64,000 bases of DNA, from NCBI GenBank assembly GCA_025560025.1, contig CP048486.1, positions 806,001-870,000 on the forward strand. Reading direction: 5' to 3'. The position numbers and the translations under genes were made by a program. Origin of the DNA: Agrobacterium tumefaciens. GTDB lineage: Bacteria > Pseudomonadota > Alphaproteobacteria > Rhizobiales > Rhizobiaceae. Shown here piece by piece: positions 9,469 through 18,439 of the stretch. The notes under the pieces were generated by a model. The model saw only the letters and a list, made by a program, of their open reading frames with translations. It had not been told where the DNA came from and did no database searches. Position 1 is the stretch's first letter. Every line of letters starts with the position of its first letter.

Positions 9469-9901
9469 GACCGGCTCCGTTTTCGTTCCGCGAAGAGGAC
9501 AGCACGATTGCACCAGTGCGCGATTTCAGCGGCGGTCATGTTCTGTACCCGCATCGGGTCCCAGCCGAGTTGAAACACCATCAGATCGACGGCGTCAACA
9601 ACCCCGGCTGCCGCATAAAAAAATCGCAAACAGCCTCGGCGACTTCGATCGCATCATGCGCCTCCAGTACCGAAAGTGCGTCATAGGATGGCGAAAGGCA
9701 CACATTCAGGAGATGACGGTCAATCGCCTCATAGTGCGTGACGACCATCGGCTGACCGGCAACCACGTGCGTTTCACGCGGTTCACCGATGCCGTCCATG
9801 TAGATCTCTTTGTATGTTGGCGCCCGAAGCCGAACTTCCGAGAATGGTTGAACTCCCGGAAACTCATATTTCCGAGAAAGAGAGATGATCCTTTCCGTCA
9901 T
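9465..9901 (-). CDS. Tail assembly chaperone, long form by -1 ribosomal frameshift
   Basis: Predicted 145-aa product: codons 1-95 of the zero-frame gene, then 50 codons in the -1 frame from 9617 to the TGA at 9467-9465. The extension reads YAAAGVVDAVDLMVFQLGW, then an AEIAHWCNRAVLF block like P2 E+E' extensions. Its stop overlaps the next ATG (ATGA at 9468-9465), the spacing seen throughout this operon, which supports real translation of the extension. Frameshifting itself is inference. Confidence 0.75.
9581..9901 (-). CDS. Tail assembly chaperone, short (zero-frame) form, Mu gp41-like
   Basis: 106 aa encoded between tail tube and tape measure, where nearly all contractile-tail phages encode a pair of assembly chaperones sharing an N-terminus. 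Sequence blocks FSEVRLRAPTYKEIYMDGIGEP and HYEAIDRHLLNVC match the gp41/E-protein family. A run of seven T in the coding strand at codons 93-95 would allow -1 frameshifting to make the long form described separately. Confidence 0.85.
   Translation of the reverse strand: MTERIISLSRKYEFPGVQPFSEVRLRAPTYKEIYMDGIGEPRETHVVAGQPMVVTHYEAIDRHLLNVCLSPSYDALSVLEAHDAIEVAEAVCDFFMRQPGLLTPSI
9617..9623 (-). promoter_or_regulatory. Slippery heptamer T TTT TTT
   Basis: Seven consecutive T in the coding strand in the phase X XXY YYZ (gat ttt ttt atg in zero frame). A one-base backward slip puts the ribosome exactly into the open frame that ends at 9465. This location (near the 3' end of the first chaperone gene) is where G-T/E-E' frameshift sites lie in other phages. 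Confidence 0.8.
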
Positions 9902-9910
9902 GGCCGCCCC

Positions 9911-10282
9911 TTATCCGCGACGGTATGTTTCGCCGACGATCAGGAGGCCAGAAAGCTCACCGTTCAACCGGTTGGAACTGGGTTCGCCGCTGAAAAACGC
10001 ATTGAAGTAATAATGCGTCACCCCCGTAAACTCTTCCTGGATGGTGAAATTCTGACGAGGAGCGGTCATGAGCGCATTGAAATCGACGTCCGACGCATCC
10101 TTGAATGTCACCTCGGCGCGCGGCGCGGTCGGCGTGCCGACGCGATCGGTTGAACCGTCCTGATTGGTGATAGCTTCGTTTGATTGCCCTGCCGACAGCA
10201 CGGTAAAATTGCCGCGCAGCGACAGAAGTGGACCACTCGCGAGACGGACGGTCATGCGCCCGCCAAAATCATTTCCTGCCAT
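9911..10282 (-). CDS. Tail tube protein (Mu gpM-like)
   Basis: 123 aa, directly after the sheath gene. Sequence pattern of contractile tail tubes: MAGNDFGGRMTVRLASGPLLSLRGNF..., TDRVGTPTAPRAEVTFKDASDVDFNALM, and a C-terminal beta region. Forms the inner hexameric tube through which DNA passes. ATG preceded by CGGAGA. Confidence 0.88.
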   Translation of the reverse strand: MAGNDFGGRMTVRLASGPLLSLRGNFTVLSAGQSNEAITNQDGSTDRVGTPTAPRAEVTFKDASDVDFNALMTAPRQNFTIQEEFTGVTHYYFNAFFSGEPSSNRLNGELSGLLIVGETYRRG

Positions 10283-10331
10283 GGGTGTTCTCCGCAGATG
10301 GGATCAAAGAGAGAAAGAGGCGGAGACCGCC

Positions 10332-11810
10332 TCAAAGCTGAGCGTAGACGCGAGCAAGGCCGGCGAAGATATCGAGCGGGTTGACGCGATCCATCGGCAG
10401 GACAATGTCCACCCGGTTCGGATTGTCGAGATTGCGGGTAACGGTAATCTGCGCAGCGATATCGTTGCCGAATTCCAGAACACCGCGCCGCGAAAGGTCG
10501 ATGCAGGCATGCACCAGCGTCGCCTTTATATCGAGGACCGTGACCAGGGTGGGCAGGTTCGCCGGATTGTCGTCGGCAATCGCCTTATTGGAATGCTCGT
10601 AGGCCAGCTGCGCGCGAATGAATTTCAGGGCATAGGTCAACTGGTAGACCGCCTGAATATCACGGAGAGCCGTGTCCGGCACGCCGTTCGTCGTCTGCTG
10701 CTGGGTGATGATCTTGTCGATGATCACGTCGCCGCTGCGATCAACCTTCCACGCCGAAACGCCGTTCTGCAGCCACGCATTGCGCGTCGGGTAATCCGGC
10801 CAGTAATTGCGATCACGCGGGGCGATCACACCGCTGACGACAAGGCCGGACTGATTTGCGGAAACGCGACCATCGGAGCCGGAGCCGAGCATGGGCAGCG
10901 CCCGTGACACAACGGCGCTGACTGCTTCGTAGTCGGGGGTGCCATTGCCGCCGCCCGAAAGGATCGGGATCAGCGACAGATGCCATGTGTCGCGCGCCAG
11001 ACCCTTCGTATTCACCTGACTGTCGGTGCCCGTGAAGGGATAGAAGGCATGGCCGTAAAGCTGCTGATCATATCCCCAGCGTGATGTCACGAACGCATCG
11101 AGTAGCGCCACGGCGGCATCGTCACTGAATGCGGAAACGATCGCCTCGAAAGGATCGTCGCCCATCGCGGCGAGGATGGCGGAAAGGTCCGGATTGCCTG
11201 CACCTGGCGTTGTCGTTGCCGCCGTCAGGTTGGCGCTGGTAAAGACGTTCCCGCCTTCCAGAACCGGAATGAAGATGTCGAGCCTGCCCGCATAGGCACC
11301 CTTGTGCCGTGCCGTGAGGGTGACAACGTTCGTGGCCACCGTCGCCGTGAAAGGCAAGCTCTTCTTCGTGAGCGCATTGAAATAGGCGTTGATCGCCGCA
11401 GCAAGCGCCGAGGCCGTATCGTTCGCCGAGGTCCCGGCGGCGATATCGATCGATACGCTTTCGCCGGCGACCTGAACCACGGCCTGTCCGCCCGCCGCAG
11501 GAATGGCGCCGACAGTCAATGTCCGGACTTCCGCCGTGCCGGTATCGGCGACGCGGCCAAGGTAGATCACCTGCGCCGGCGCATTCTTTCTGGCGCGGAT
11601 GAACATGCTTTCCAACATCGAACCGCGACCGGCAAGACGACGGGCTTCATTGACGGTGCTGCAGATGGCGATCTGGCCTTCAGCAAGAGCGCCGCCGGCG
11701 ATGCCGAAGCCGAGCAGGATTTCGTTCAGTTCAGAGGAGAACTGCCCGCCGGACTCGATATCGAAGGCGAGCAGCGGTGCGACGATATTGTCGGGAATGT
11801 TGTTCACCAT
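10332..11810 (-). CDS. Tail sheath protein (Mu gpL-like)
   Basis: 492 aa from the ATG at 11810, which has AAGGA 9 bases upstream; a TTG at 11819 is the alternative and would overlap the preceding stop. Contains the subtilisin-like sheath domain blocks (GFGIAGGALAEGQIAICSTVNEARRLAG, FIRARKNAPAQVIYLGRV) and the C-terminal sheath handshake region ending RVDIVLPMDRVNPLDIFAGL. It marks this as a contractile-tail (myovirus morphology) phage. Confidence 0.95.
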   Translation of the reverse strand: MVNNIPDNIVAPLLAFDIESGGQFSSELNEILLGFGIAGGALAEGQIAICSTVNEARRLAGRGSMLESMFIRARKNAPAQVIYLGRVADTGTAEVRTLTVGAIPAAGGQAVVQVAGESVSIDIAAGTSANDTASALAAAINAYFNALTKKSLPFTATVATNVVTLTARHKGAYAGRLDIFIPVLEGGNVFTSANLTAATTTPGAGNPDLSAILAAMGDDPFEAIVSAFSDDAAVALLDAFVTSRWGYDQQLYGHAFYPFTGTDSQVNTKGLARDTWHLSLIPILSGGGNGTPDYEAVSAVVSRALPMLGSGSDGRVSANQSGLVVSGVIAPRDRNYWPDYPTRNAWLQNGVSAWKVDRSGDVIIDKIITQQQTTNGVPDTALRDIQAVYQLTYALKFIRAQLAYEHSNKAIADDNPANLPTLVTVLDIKATLVHACIDLSRRGVLEFGNDIAAQITVTRNLDNPNRVDIVLPMDRVNPLDIFAGLARVYAQL

Positions 11811-11815
11811 CGGGG

Positions 11816-11998
11816 TCAATCCTTCCTGGACGGTTTCACGGTTTCGGCCGGCGTTTCTTCGGCCTGTTCTTTTTCGACCAGGTCACCGGTCTCGATCATG
11901 CGGCGATGCTGGCGCGAAAGCGGATCGATGGGACGGCCACCTTCCGGCCAGCCGCCGGGGATGGCGCACCCTTTGGCCGCCACATAAATCTTGGACAT
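11816..11998 (-). CDS. DUF2635 small protein (Mu gp38-like)
   Basis: 60 aa immediately before the sheath gene, the place held by gp38 in Mu-like tails. The sequence has the family's short core (KIYVAAKGCAIPGGWPEGGRPIDPLSRQHRRMIETGDLV). Role unknown; GGAGA ribosome site present. Confidence 0.75.
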   Translation of the reverse strand: MSKIYVAAKGCAIPGGWPEGGRPIDPLSRQHRRMIETGDLVEKEQAEETPAETVKPSRKD

Positions 11999-12011
11999 TG
12001 GAAATCTCCGG

Positions 12012-12740
12012 TCAGGGGATCAGGTCGTTTTGACCTATTTCAAGCGAGGTGCTGCCCGGTCCAGCCGTCACACCGTGAATAGTGCTCAGCTGATCGGGGT
12101 TTTCAGCCGCAAAACAGGCTGCCAGTTCGGCAAGCTTCTGTTTTGCGTAACTGCCGTCAGGCAATGCTGCCGCAACCGACCCGAGCGGCTCAGGCAGGCC
12201 GGGGCGGCTCATGTCGAAATCGTCATCGCCGATTGCGAGGTTAAAGGTGCAGAAAATCCGCTGCCAGCGAAGGCCGAATTCCGGAACGGCGTGCGTCTCT
12301 TCGTCAACGCGCAACACCTGCTTGACGAGTTTTCTCCATGGCGCTCCGGCTGCGCTGAATTCAAGACGGCGTCGAACCTGCGCAACCAGGGCAGCAAGAA
12401 CAAGTCTTGCCTCAACATCGGTACCTGCCGTCATGGCGTCGACATAATCCGTGCCGCCTTCGCGAGTGATGACCGCAAGCTCTGCCATGACAAGCAGCGA
12501 AACAGTAGCTTCAGTGTCATCGAAACCCGAAGCTGCGCCAGCGGCGTCCGCACTGCTTTTTTGCGTATAGACCGAGAGAACGGGCGTGTATTTCCGCTCC
12601 TGATCAATTTCGGTCAACGTAGGCCCGCGGCTATCAAATACGCGCGAGCCGGCCAGCGTCGGAAAATTCCCGCCTTCAGGAATATTGCTCGGCCTCAGAA
12701 GCTCGATTGCCACCAGCCTTACAGCTTCAGCCGCCAACAT
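12012..12740 (-). CDS. Neck/tail completion protein, uncharacterised
   Basis: 242 aa between head-tail connector genes and the DUF2635/sheath genes, where gp37-like or tail terminator proteins are encoded. N-terminus MLAAEAVRLVAIELLRPSNIP is helical; the middle has the phrase VARLVLAALVAQVRRRLEF. No catalytic motif seen. A terminator/completion role is from position only. It overlaps the connector gene by 14 bp and has a GGTGAGGA ribosome site. Confidence 0.5.
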   Translation of the reverse strand: MLAAEAVRLVAIELLRPSNIPEGGNFPTLAGSRVFDSRGPTLTEIDQERKYTPVLSVYTQKSSADAAGAASGFDDTEATVSLLVMAELAVITREGGTDYVDAMTAGTDVEARLVLAALVAQVRRRLEFSAAGAPWRKLVKQVLRVDEETHAVPEFGLRWQRIFCTFNLAIGDDDFDMSRPGLPEPLGSVAAALPDGSYAKQKLAELAACFAAENPDQLSTIHGVTAGPGSTSLEIGQNDLIP

Positions 12741-13137
12741 TCCTCACCTCCGAGACAAACCACGCAGGCCTGCTTGATCCATCCTTGCGCGAGGCCTCGA
12801 CGCGCCAGGTCTTCTCGCCAACCACGATATGATCGCCCATTCTGGGCGACCATGGCCACAATCCTACATGGGCGGTGATGACGGCGTCGTAAGAGATGAC
12901 CCCGTTACCCGACTGCGGGTCAGCAGACGGATACCTCCGGATGATGTCGCTTGTCGGCTCGAGATCGACAGAACACATGAAATCAAACGGCGCGCGCGCC
13001 GGGTCATCCTGTTCTGAATGATTGACGGTGGCACCCGGTCGCCTTCCTATCAGGCGACCGGTTTTGGTATCGAAGGTCGCCGCGCAGGCGTCTTCCGTGA
13101 AGGCCCGTGCGGCTTCCCAGTCAACCATTGCGATCAA
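12727..13137 (-). CDS. Head-tail connector protein (gpFII-like)
   Basis: 136 aa, beginning at TTG in a TTGA overlap with the preceding stop; ATG at 13128 is the alternative. A small beta-rich protein (HVGLWPWSPRMGDHIVVGEKTWRVEAS) with the typical 'MGDxVVVGxxxWRV' turn of head-completion proteins such as lambda FII. Function inferred from sequence flavour and location. Confidence 0.6.
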   Translation of the reverse strand: MIAMVDWEAARAFTEDACAATFDTKTGRLIGRRPGATVNHSEQDDPARAPFDFMCSVDLEPTSDIIRRYPSADPQSGNGVISYDAVITAHVGLWPWSPRMGDHIVVGEKTWRVEASRKDGSSRPAWFVSEVRNVGG

Positions 13138-13529
13138 GCTTTCAGGAGCAAAAGTTCCGCCTCGGCGGCACTGAGATCGACCTGAGCCGCATCAAGCGCT
13201 ACAGTATCTGTCCCAGCCGCCGTTACCGCAGCCTTCGCGTTTTCGACCTTCTTTTCAGCCGCATCGATCTCTTCGGCTTTCTTCTTTGCAGCTGCGTCCG
13301 CCTCGGACCTCTTTTTTACTGCGGCGTCGGTTTCGGATTTTTCGTCGCTGTCGGAAGATTTGCCTGTGACAGCGATAGCAAAACGATCATCAATAAGGTG
13401 CTGGCCATAGTCGACGGGGACTTTGACAGGCTCGTGCGGCGAGCAAACCTTGTCTTCTTTGAGGGACAATACCGCGGCGGGGATAATTCCCCCACGCGGG
13501 AACGCAATCGACATTGTTTTCTTTGACAT
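13134..13529 (-). CDS. Small Ala/Lys-rich coiled-coil head protein (FI-position)
   Basis: 131 aa from the ATG at 13529, chosen because AGGAAGAGG lies 7-14 bases upstream; the in-frame Met at 13592 lies too close to the capsid gene. The N-terminus (MSIAFPRGGIIPAAVLSLKEDKVCSPHEPVKVPVDYGQHLIDDRFAI) is followed by a heptad-like AADAAAKKKAEEIDAAEKKVENAKAAV-type coiled coil. It occupies the position of lambda gpFI, a packaging accessory factor. No firm homology claimed. Confidence 0.55.
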   Translation of the reverse strand: MSKKTMSIAFPRGGIIPAAVLSLKEDKVCSPHEPVKVPVDYGQHLIDDRFAIAVTGKSSDSDEKSETDAAVKKRSEADAAAKKKAEEIDAAEKKVENAKAAVTAAGTDTVALDAAQVDLSAAEAELLLLKA

Positions 13530-13632
13530 GGATTGTTCCTCTTCCTGTTTCACCGCGCCAAACAACATGACGCTGCAAAACAGGAAGCCCATAAGGCTTC
13601 CTGTTCGACTGTATTTCTGGAGTGCCGCCCGA

Positions 13633-14643
13633 TCAGGTCAGGGTCAACCTGCGCAGTGTCTGAGGGCGCGTGCAAACCGAAATTGCATTCATCTGCACTT
13701 CGAGATCGTAACCCTTGCCGTTGCGCTTCTCGATCGCACGACTATAGAACGGCAGTCCGGGGGTGTTGACCGTTTCATTGTAATCGGCCGGCGCGAACCT
13801 GGTGATAAACAGGTCAGGGACACCTTCCATTACCACCCGAGCCTCGTTGTGGGCGATGTAGGGAGAACCGAGATCTGCCGTCGCCTTGGCGCCGGTTTTG
13901 TATCGCTCCCACGTCGCGCCGCCCCAGACGAAGCTGTCCGGAACATCCTGACGAAGAACGGCCGCGCCGGAATTGTACAGGAATGTTTCCCGGACGGATT
14001 TGTGCTGCCAGAGAGCCTTGTGGAAATCGCGCCCGGTAAAAACCCTGATTCCTCCATAGGCTTCATCGAGAGAATCTTCGAGCGAGTAAATCACATCCTG
14101 CCAGAGACTGGTAACGACCGTGCTGTCGACATCCAGCTCGAGAGATACAGCTGCCGGCACTGCCAGTCCGAACAGGTTATAGAGATCAACGAGAACACCG
14201 CCGGACTTGGATGTAACGATGCCCTTGATGGCGCCCACTCGCTGGTGTTCCAGGGTCATCGTCAGATCCCGTGCATGGCGCTGCGCCTTGCGATTGACGC
14301 GACCCTCAAGATTTTCGAGGCTGCTTTCAGTACCGAACTCGCGGACATTCTGCACTTCGTCAGCGGCGATACTGTCATCCCGCTGATAATGCGGGACGCC
14401 GATGATGTGCTTGCTACGATCGTCGTCGCCTGTCGTTTCGCCGGAACCACCGCGAGAGGTCGGCTCGACGAGGCTGAGTTTTCCGTTGCGCATTTCGATC
14501 GAAACGCTCGTCGTCGAAACGCTGTCTTCTTCAAAAAGCGCCGCTGCGGAAATCTGACCGGGGCGATAGGGCTCGGCGTTGACGGCGGCAGTGAGGCTCT
14601 CAAGGCTGAAAGGATCGCCGGTATGTGCGTTTGGTGCGGCCAT
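13633..14643 (-). CDS. Major capsid protein (lambda gpE-like)
   Basis: 336 aa, the size of gpE-family capsid proteins. N-terminus AAPNAHTGDPFSLESLTAAVNAEPYRPGQI, typical 'FSLxSLTxAVN' opening of the family, and C-terminal IEKRNGKGYDLEVQMNAISVCTRPQTLRRL. AAGGAG ribosome site upstream. Located directly after decoration protein D, as in lambda. Confidence 0.93.
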   Translation of the reverse strand: MAAPNAHTGDPFSLESLTAAVNAEPYRPGQISAAALFEEDSVSTTSVSIEMRNGKLSLVEPTSRGGSGETTGDDDRSKHIIGVPHYQRDDSIAADEVQNVREFGTESSLENLEGRVNRKAQRHARDLTMTLEHQRVGAIKGIVTSKSGGVLVDLYNLFGLAVPAAVSLELDVDSTVVTSLWQDVIYSLEDSLDEAYGGIRVFTGRDFHKALWQHKSVRETFLYNSGAAVLRQDVPDSFVWGGATWERYKTGAKATADLGSPYIAHNEARVVMEGVPDLFITRFAPADYNETVNTPGLPFYSRAIEKRNGKGYDLEVQMNAISVCTRPQTLRRLTLT

Positions 14644-14656
14644 GGATCAGATCTCC

Positions 14657-15040
14657 TTATCGGGCCTTGATGGTCACGGCACGAAGCTGTGTCAGCTTCG
14701 CAGCGCGCTTGGTTGCGTCGTCGACACTGGCGTCGAACACCAGCATCGGATTTTTCACCTCAGCGTCATTGGTGATGCAGACCGCTTTAACGTCGGTTGA
14801 AGTCGCATCGACTTCGTAGCCGAGGATAGCGATGGCGGTTTCCGCCCCCTCCTTGCCGACGACGCTCGCGTTTGGAGAAGCAACATATTTGCTGCTCGCC
14901 GTCACCTTACCGAGAACGGTGCCCGCAAGAAGCTTGCCAGCCCCGGATGCGATGGTGAGAACCTCGCGAGAAAGGTATCCGTTCGCTTCGGACAGCAGGA
15001 CGGCCAAATCGCGCGGAGTTTCAGTCATGGAAATGGCCAT
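14657..15040 (-). CDS. Head decoration protein (lambda gpD-like)
   Basis: 127 aa. Shows the gpD fold pattern: TETPRDLAVLLSEANGYLSREVLTIASG, KLLAGTVLGKVT, EAGAETAIAILGYEVDA-like segment and KLTQLRAVTIKAR terminus. It would cement the expanded capsid lattice. AGGGAG ribosome site. Confidence 0.9.
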   Translation of the reverse strand: MAISMTETPRDLAVLLSEANGYLSREVLTIASGAGKLLAGTVLGKVTASSKYVASPNASVVGKEGAETAIAILGYEVDATSTDVKAVCITNDAEVKNPMLVFDASVDDATKRAAKLTQLRAVTIKAR

Positions 15041-15043
15041 GGA

Positions 15044-15637
15044 TCATTCTCCCTTGGTCTGGTTACGGCGCGCCGCAAAGATCGCGTCGCGATTGATCTT
15101 CGGCGATGCCTTTGCAGCGGACGAGGCAGAACCCGGCATGGCCAGGCTGGCGGCCGCAAGACGCTGTTGCTCGTAGGTTCTCGCAGAGCCCGCTTCTCCT
15201 TCTCCTGCCTTCGAGGATGCAGCCTGTGCGGCGGGAACATTCGCGGACACGAAGGCGATAACGGCTTCCGCTGTCATCTGCGGGGATGCGCCGGCAAGCT
15301 CGATTGCAGCATTCAGGCGGCCGGCGTCTCCCTTGATGCCTTCAGCGGAGGCAATGGCGTTGATGCGGCCCATGGCCGCAGCGAAACCGTCGTCGCCACC
15401 GGAAGCAGCTGTGACGACGGCGGCGAGTGCTCCAGCCGCGGCGGACGCCGGGCCGGACTGGGACTGTTGGACAGTCATGTCACCTCCAGTGGTGGGTTGA
15501 GCCGCGCAAGGCGGCGGGTCGGAAGGCGGAGCTTTCGCGCCGGTTTCACCTTCGTTCTCAAACATGAGAACGTCGGCCGTCGATCCGGGAAGCACCGCCG
15601 CCCGAATGGCATCTATCAGACTTGACATTGCGTTCAT
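15044..15637 (-). CDS. Scaffold-like protein (Nu3 position)
   Basis: 197 aa, Ala-rich and low complexity, coupled to the protease gene by an ATGA overlap. The end (SPKINRDAIFAARRNQTKGE) has the IFAARR motif seen at the C-terminus of lambda-type protease/scaffold proteins. In lambda, C and Nu3 are nested in one frame; here the protease and scaffold regions are separate genes. Assignment is by motif and position. Confidence 0.6.
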   Translation of the reverse strand: MNAMSSLIDAIRAAVLPGSTADVLMFENEGETGAKAPPSDPPPCAAQPTTGGDMTVQQSQSGPASAAAGALAAVVTAASGGDDGFAAAMGRINAIASAEGIKGDAGRLNAAIELAGASPQMTAEAVIAFVSANVPAAQAASSKAGEGEAGSARTYEQQRLAAASLAMPGSASSAAKASPKINRDAIFAARRNQTKGE

Positions 15638-16554
15638 CTCCTTTGGACCGCCTTCACAAAGGCGTCGAAGGTTGCCAGTGGATCACCGACAGCGTCGATG
15701 AGGCCGATCTTCAAGGCATCACCCGCTTCGTAGATATCCGCTTCAGTCGCAAGCGCGGATGCTTTTGTGATGCGGCCGGAGCGGCCTTTGCCGACAACTT
15801 CAGCAAATTTTTGCCGCATCACTTCGGCCTGCCCACGCCAGCGCCCAGCCAGAGCGGCGGAAAGAGGCTCATACGGGTTTCCGTCAGCCTTTTTTCCTCC
15901 GGCACGAATGATCGTAACTTTGATCCCGGAATCGTCCAGCGCCTTGGAATAGTCGGCATGCAACATGATGACGCCAATAGATCCTGCCCCCCCGAATTCC
16001 GGCATCACGACAGAACGCGCTTGCGAGGCCAGCAAATAGCCAGCGGAATAAGCGAAGTCAGTGAGGATCGAAATGGTGGGCTTCTCCTTCGACAGGAGGG
16101 CCATGGCTGAAGCGACCTCGAAGGCACCATTCACCTGGCCTCCATAGCTGTCGACCTCAAACACCACGCCTCTGACATCAGGACTTCGGCGGGCCATGGC
16201 GATCTGGGCAAGCAGCCCCTGATAACTCGTCTGCCCTGAATTAGCACCAATCCACCCGCCTTTGTGCACAAGGGTGCCTTCGATCGGAATGATCGCCACC
16301 CCCTGGTAAAGATCAAATGGCAGCAGATTGGCGCCCGTGTAGGCCCTCTCAAGACGGTTGCCAACTTTTCCCGCCAAGGGACGCCCATTTCCTCCCGCCA
16401 CATGACTGACAGCATCACCGGGATTGGAAACCACAACGGTGTCGCCCGCGATTCTACTGCCCAGTCCATGCAAAAAAGCCTCAGCTTTTCTGGCGTCGTA
16501 CATCAGTGGCGTATTAAAAACCTGCTGGGCAATATGGGCATAACTCAAGCTCAT
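15634..16554 (-). CDS. S49-family head maturation protease (lambda gpC-like)
   Basis: 306 aa. SppA/ClpP fold: IIPIEGTLVHKGGWIGANSGQTSYQG, RGVVFEVDSYGGQVNGAFEVAS, and the catalytic block TDFAYSAGYLLASQARSVVMPEFGGAGSIGV, in which the Ser of YSAGY is the expected nucleophile and a Lys lies further on. Processes capsid precursors and scaffold. Followed by the scaffold-like gene. Confidence 0.92.
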   Translation of the reverse strand: MSLSYAHIAQQVFNTPLMYDARKAEAFLHGLGSRIAGDTVVVSNPGDAVSHVAGGNGRPLAGKVGNRLERAYTGANLLPFDLYQGVAIIPIEGTLVHKGGWIGANSGQTSYQGLLAQIAMARRSPDVRGVVFEVDSYGGQVNGAFEVASAMALLSKEKPTISILTDFAYSAGYLLASQARSVVMPEFGGAGSIGVIMLHADYSKALDDSGIKVTIIRAGGKKADGNPYEPLSAALAGRWRGQAEVMRQKFAEVVGKGRSGRITKASALATEADIYEAGDALKIGLIDAVGDPLATFDAFVKAVQRR

Positions 16555-16568
16555 GGCTTTTCTCGATC

Positions 16569-16835
16569 CTAAAACTTAAGCCGCCAACGACGCGACGGGC
16601 GGCAACCGATCATCTTCGCTTGGCAGGCCGCCTGCAGGCGGACGAGCTCTTTATCGATATCGGCGATGCTGGACGACGCGACCTTTACCCGCTGTTGCAT
16701 AACAGGAGAGCGAATTTCGCTCTCCTCGATTTGCTCGCCTGCAAGGCGCTTCGCTTTCGCCGCAGCAAGCGCTGCATAGAGAGCACACGGGTCTTCTACA
16801 TCGACAACGACACCCGCAATCTTCACGGTATTCAT
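16569..16835 (-). CDS. gpW-like head-tail joining protein
   Basis: 88 aa, starting in an ATGA overlap with the portal stop. Central helical hairpin with YAALAAAKAKRLAGEQIEESE and VKVASSSIADIDKELVRLQAACQA matches the gpW family (which seals the portal). In lambda gpW precedes the portal; here it follows it. Confidence 0.7.
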   Translation of the reverse strand: MNTVKIAGVVVDVEDPCALYAALAAAKAKRLAGEQIEESEIRSPVMQQRVKVASSSIADIDKELVRLQAACQAKMIGCRPSRRWRLKF

Positions 16836-18439
16836 GCGGGCGCGCCTTCCTTCTGCGTCGTTTCGGCTGCCGGCTTCGAACCATATCCACGTTCAAACGG
16901 GCTCCGCATGCCGGCTTTCACATAACGCTCGTGCCACATGAGCCGGCTCTCAAATACTTCCTCCGGATCGTCGCCGAGTTCGGCACATTCGCGTTCCAGC
17001 GTTCCTGTACCGTTGGCGATACGCTCGCTGGATGCCTTTGCACGCTTCTCGTCATCGGCAGTCGGTTTCGAAGGCCCCTGGCAAATTGCCCAAAGGATTT
17101 CCTCCCGAAATTGGCGGAAAACTTCATATCCGCCCTTGAACGGTATCCGTCCCTCGCCGATTTCTTCATCCAGCCACCCCGCGTAGGGAACCAGAACGTG
17201 TGGTGCCGCAATGCGGTCCGTACGTCTCTGGGCGATGGGCCAGAGAGCCGAATTTTCCATGTTCGTACTGGCATAGGTGGCATTGGTATAGTCCAAGGTA
17301 TACCCGCCATATGACATGCCGAGCGCCCGCGCCGTCTCACGATGGAGCGAGGCCATGAAACTTTGAGATTCCTTTCCAGGTGTGGAAATGGACTTGAATT
17401 CAAGATCTTCACCCGGAGCGAGGTGGGAAACGCCAGCTCCGGCACCGAGGCGAATTTCCGATTCCGCGGCGCGATCCAGTTGCGCCTTGAAGTATTGCGC
17501 AAAGTCAGACGCAATATCTTCCACACCGGTGGCGCCGCTTTCCTTCATGCTTTCCAGCGCCTCGAACGCTTCTGCGCTCGGCTTGTCGCTTTTCAGGATG
17601 GCAGCGTAAATCGTCTGCAAAAAATGGACCTGGGCCATCGCGTCATCAGTGTTCTCCGCCATCAGGTATTTTCTGAATGTTGTGGCGAGAGGCGACAGGC
17701 CACGAACATCGTCCGAAGAGAACGGATCGAACGCATGCATGACGAGCTGTCGCCCGTCTGCGTCCCGTGCGGCATAATCGATTTTCGTCGTCATGCCGTC
17801 GCGGCGCTCTTGGAAGCGGTAATGCGTCGGGCGTCCATAGGCATCATGAATGACGCCCTGATACATCCCTTCGATTTCATTCGTATCCTGCACCAGTTTC
17901 TGCGGGGAAACGAGCAGAAACTTTGTACCTGTTCTGGTTCCCGGCAGCCTTTGCGCTTCCGGCAAATAGGACACAATGCCCGTACTTTCCCCGAATGCGA
18001 GCCAGTGTCTCAGGCCCACATCGGTCTGCTGGGGGATTGTGAATTTCGCACGGAAGTCGCATTCCAGCGGGTTCCATGCCCAAACCTTGAAACGCCCCTT
18101 TACCATCCGTGTCCAAGAAACAGCTTCGGCGCGGTCGTAACCGAATTTCGTCAGATCTGGACGCGGGTTCAACTGCAGTTCGACGCCGACCGTGTCGGCA
18201 AGGATCTGGTCAGCCGCGCCGCGCAGCCGTCCGGAATTCTGCAGCATATCCATGGCAAGGGCTGCCGCCCGCCACCATACGCGGCGGATTTCGTCGCGAT
18301 GCTCTCTCAGCGATGCAGGACGGGAAGCTATGATGCCGGATTGTGTATCACGAAGGTACCCGGCCCGATGACGGGACGGATTTCCGGCAGGAACAGCGAC
18401 ACTGCCGGCCTTCACCCGTACCCGCATCTTTTCCGTCAT
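16832..18439 (-). CDS. Portal protein (lambda gpB family)
   Basis: 535 aa from the ATG at 18439, which forms an ATGA overlap with the terminase stop (a further Met at 18454 would overlap terminase). Family blocks: RDEIRRVWWRAAALAMDMLQNSGRLRGAADQI, the central DVGLRHWLAFGESTG..., HAFDPFSSDDVRGLSPLATTFRK and GMSYGGYTLDYTNATYAS. Forms the dodecameric DNA channel at one capsid vertex. Confidence 0.94.
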   Translation of the reverse strand: MTEKMRVRVKAGSVAVPAGNPSRHRAGYLRDTQSGIIASRPASLREHRDEIRRVWWRAAALAMDMLQNSGRLRGAADQILADTVGVELQLNPRPDLTKFGYDRAEAVSWTRMVKGRFKVWAWNPLECDFRAKFTIPQQTDVGLRHWLAFGESTGIVSYLPEAQRLPGTRTGTKFLLVSPQKLVQDTNEIEGMYQGVIHDAYGRPTHYRFQERRDGMTTKIDYAARDADGRQLVMHAFDPFSSDDVRGLSPLATTFRKYLMAENTDDAMAQVHFLQTIYAAILKSDKPSAEAFEALESMKESGATGVEDIASDFAQYFKAQLDRAAESEIRLGAGAGVSHLAPGEDLEFKSISTPGKESQSFMASLHRETARALGMSYGGYTLDYTNATYASTNMENSALWPIAQRRTDRIAAPHVLVPYAGWLDEEIGEGRIPFKGGYEVFRQFREEILWAICQGPSKPTADDEKRAKASSERIANGTGTLERECAELGDDPEEVFESRLMWHERYVKAGMRSPFERGYGSKPAAETTQKEGAPA

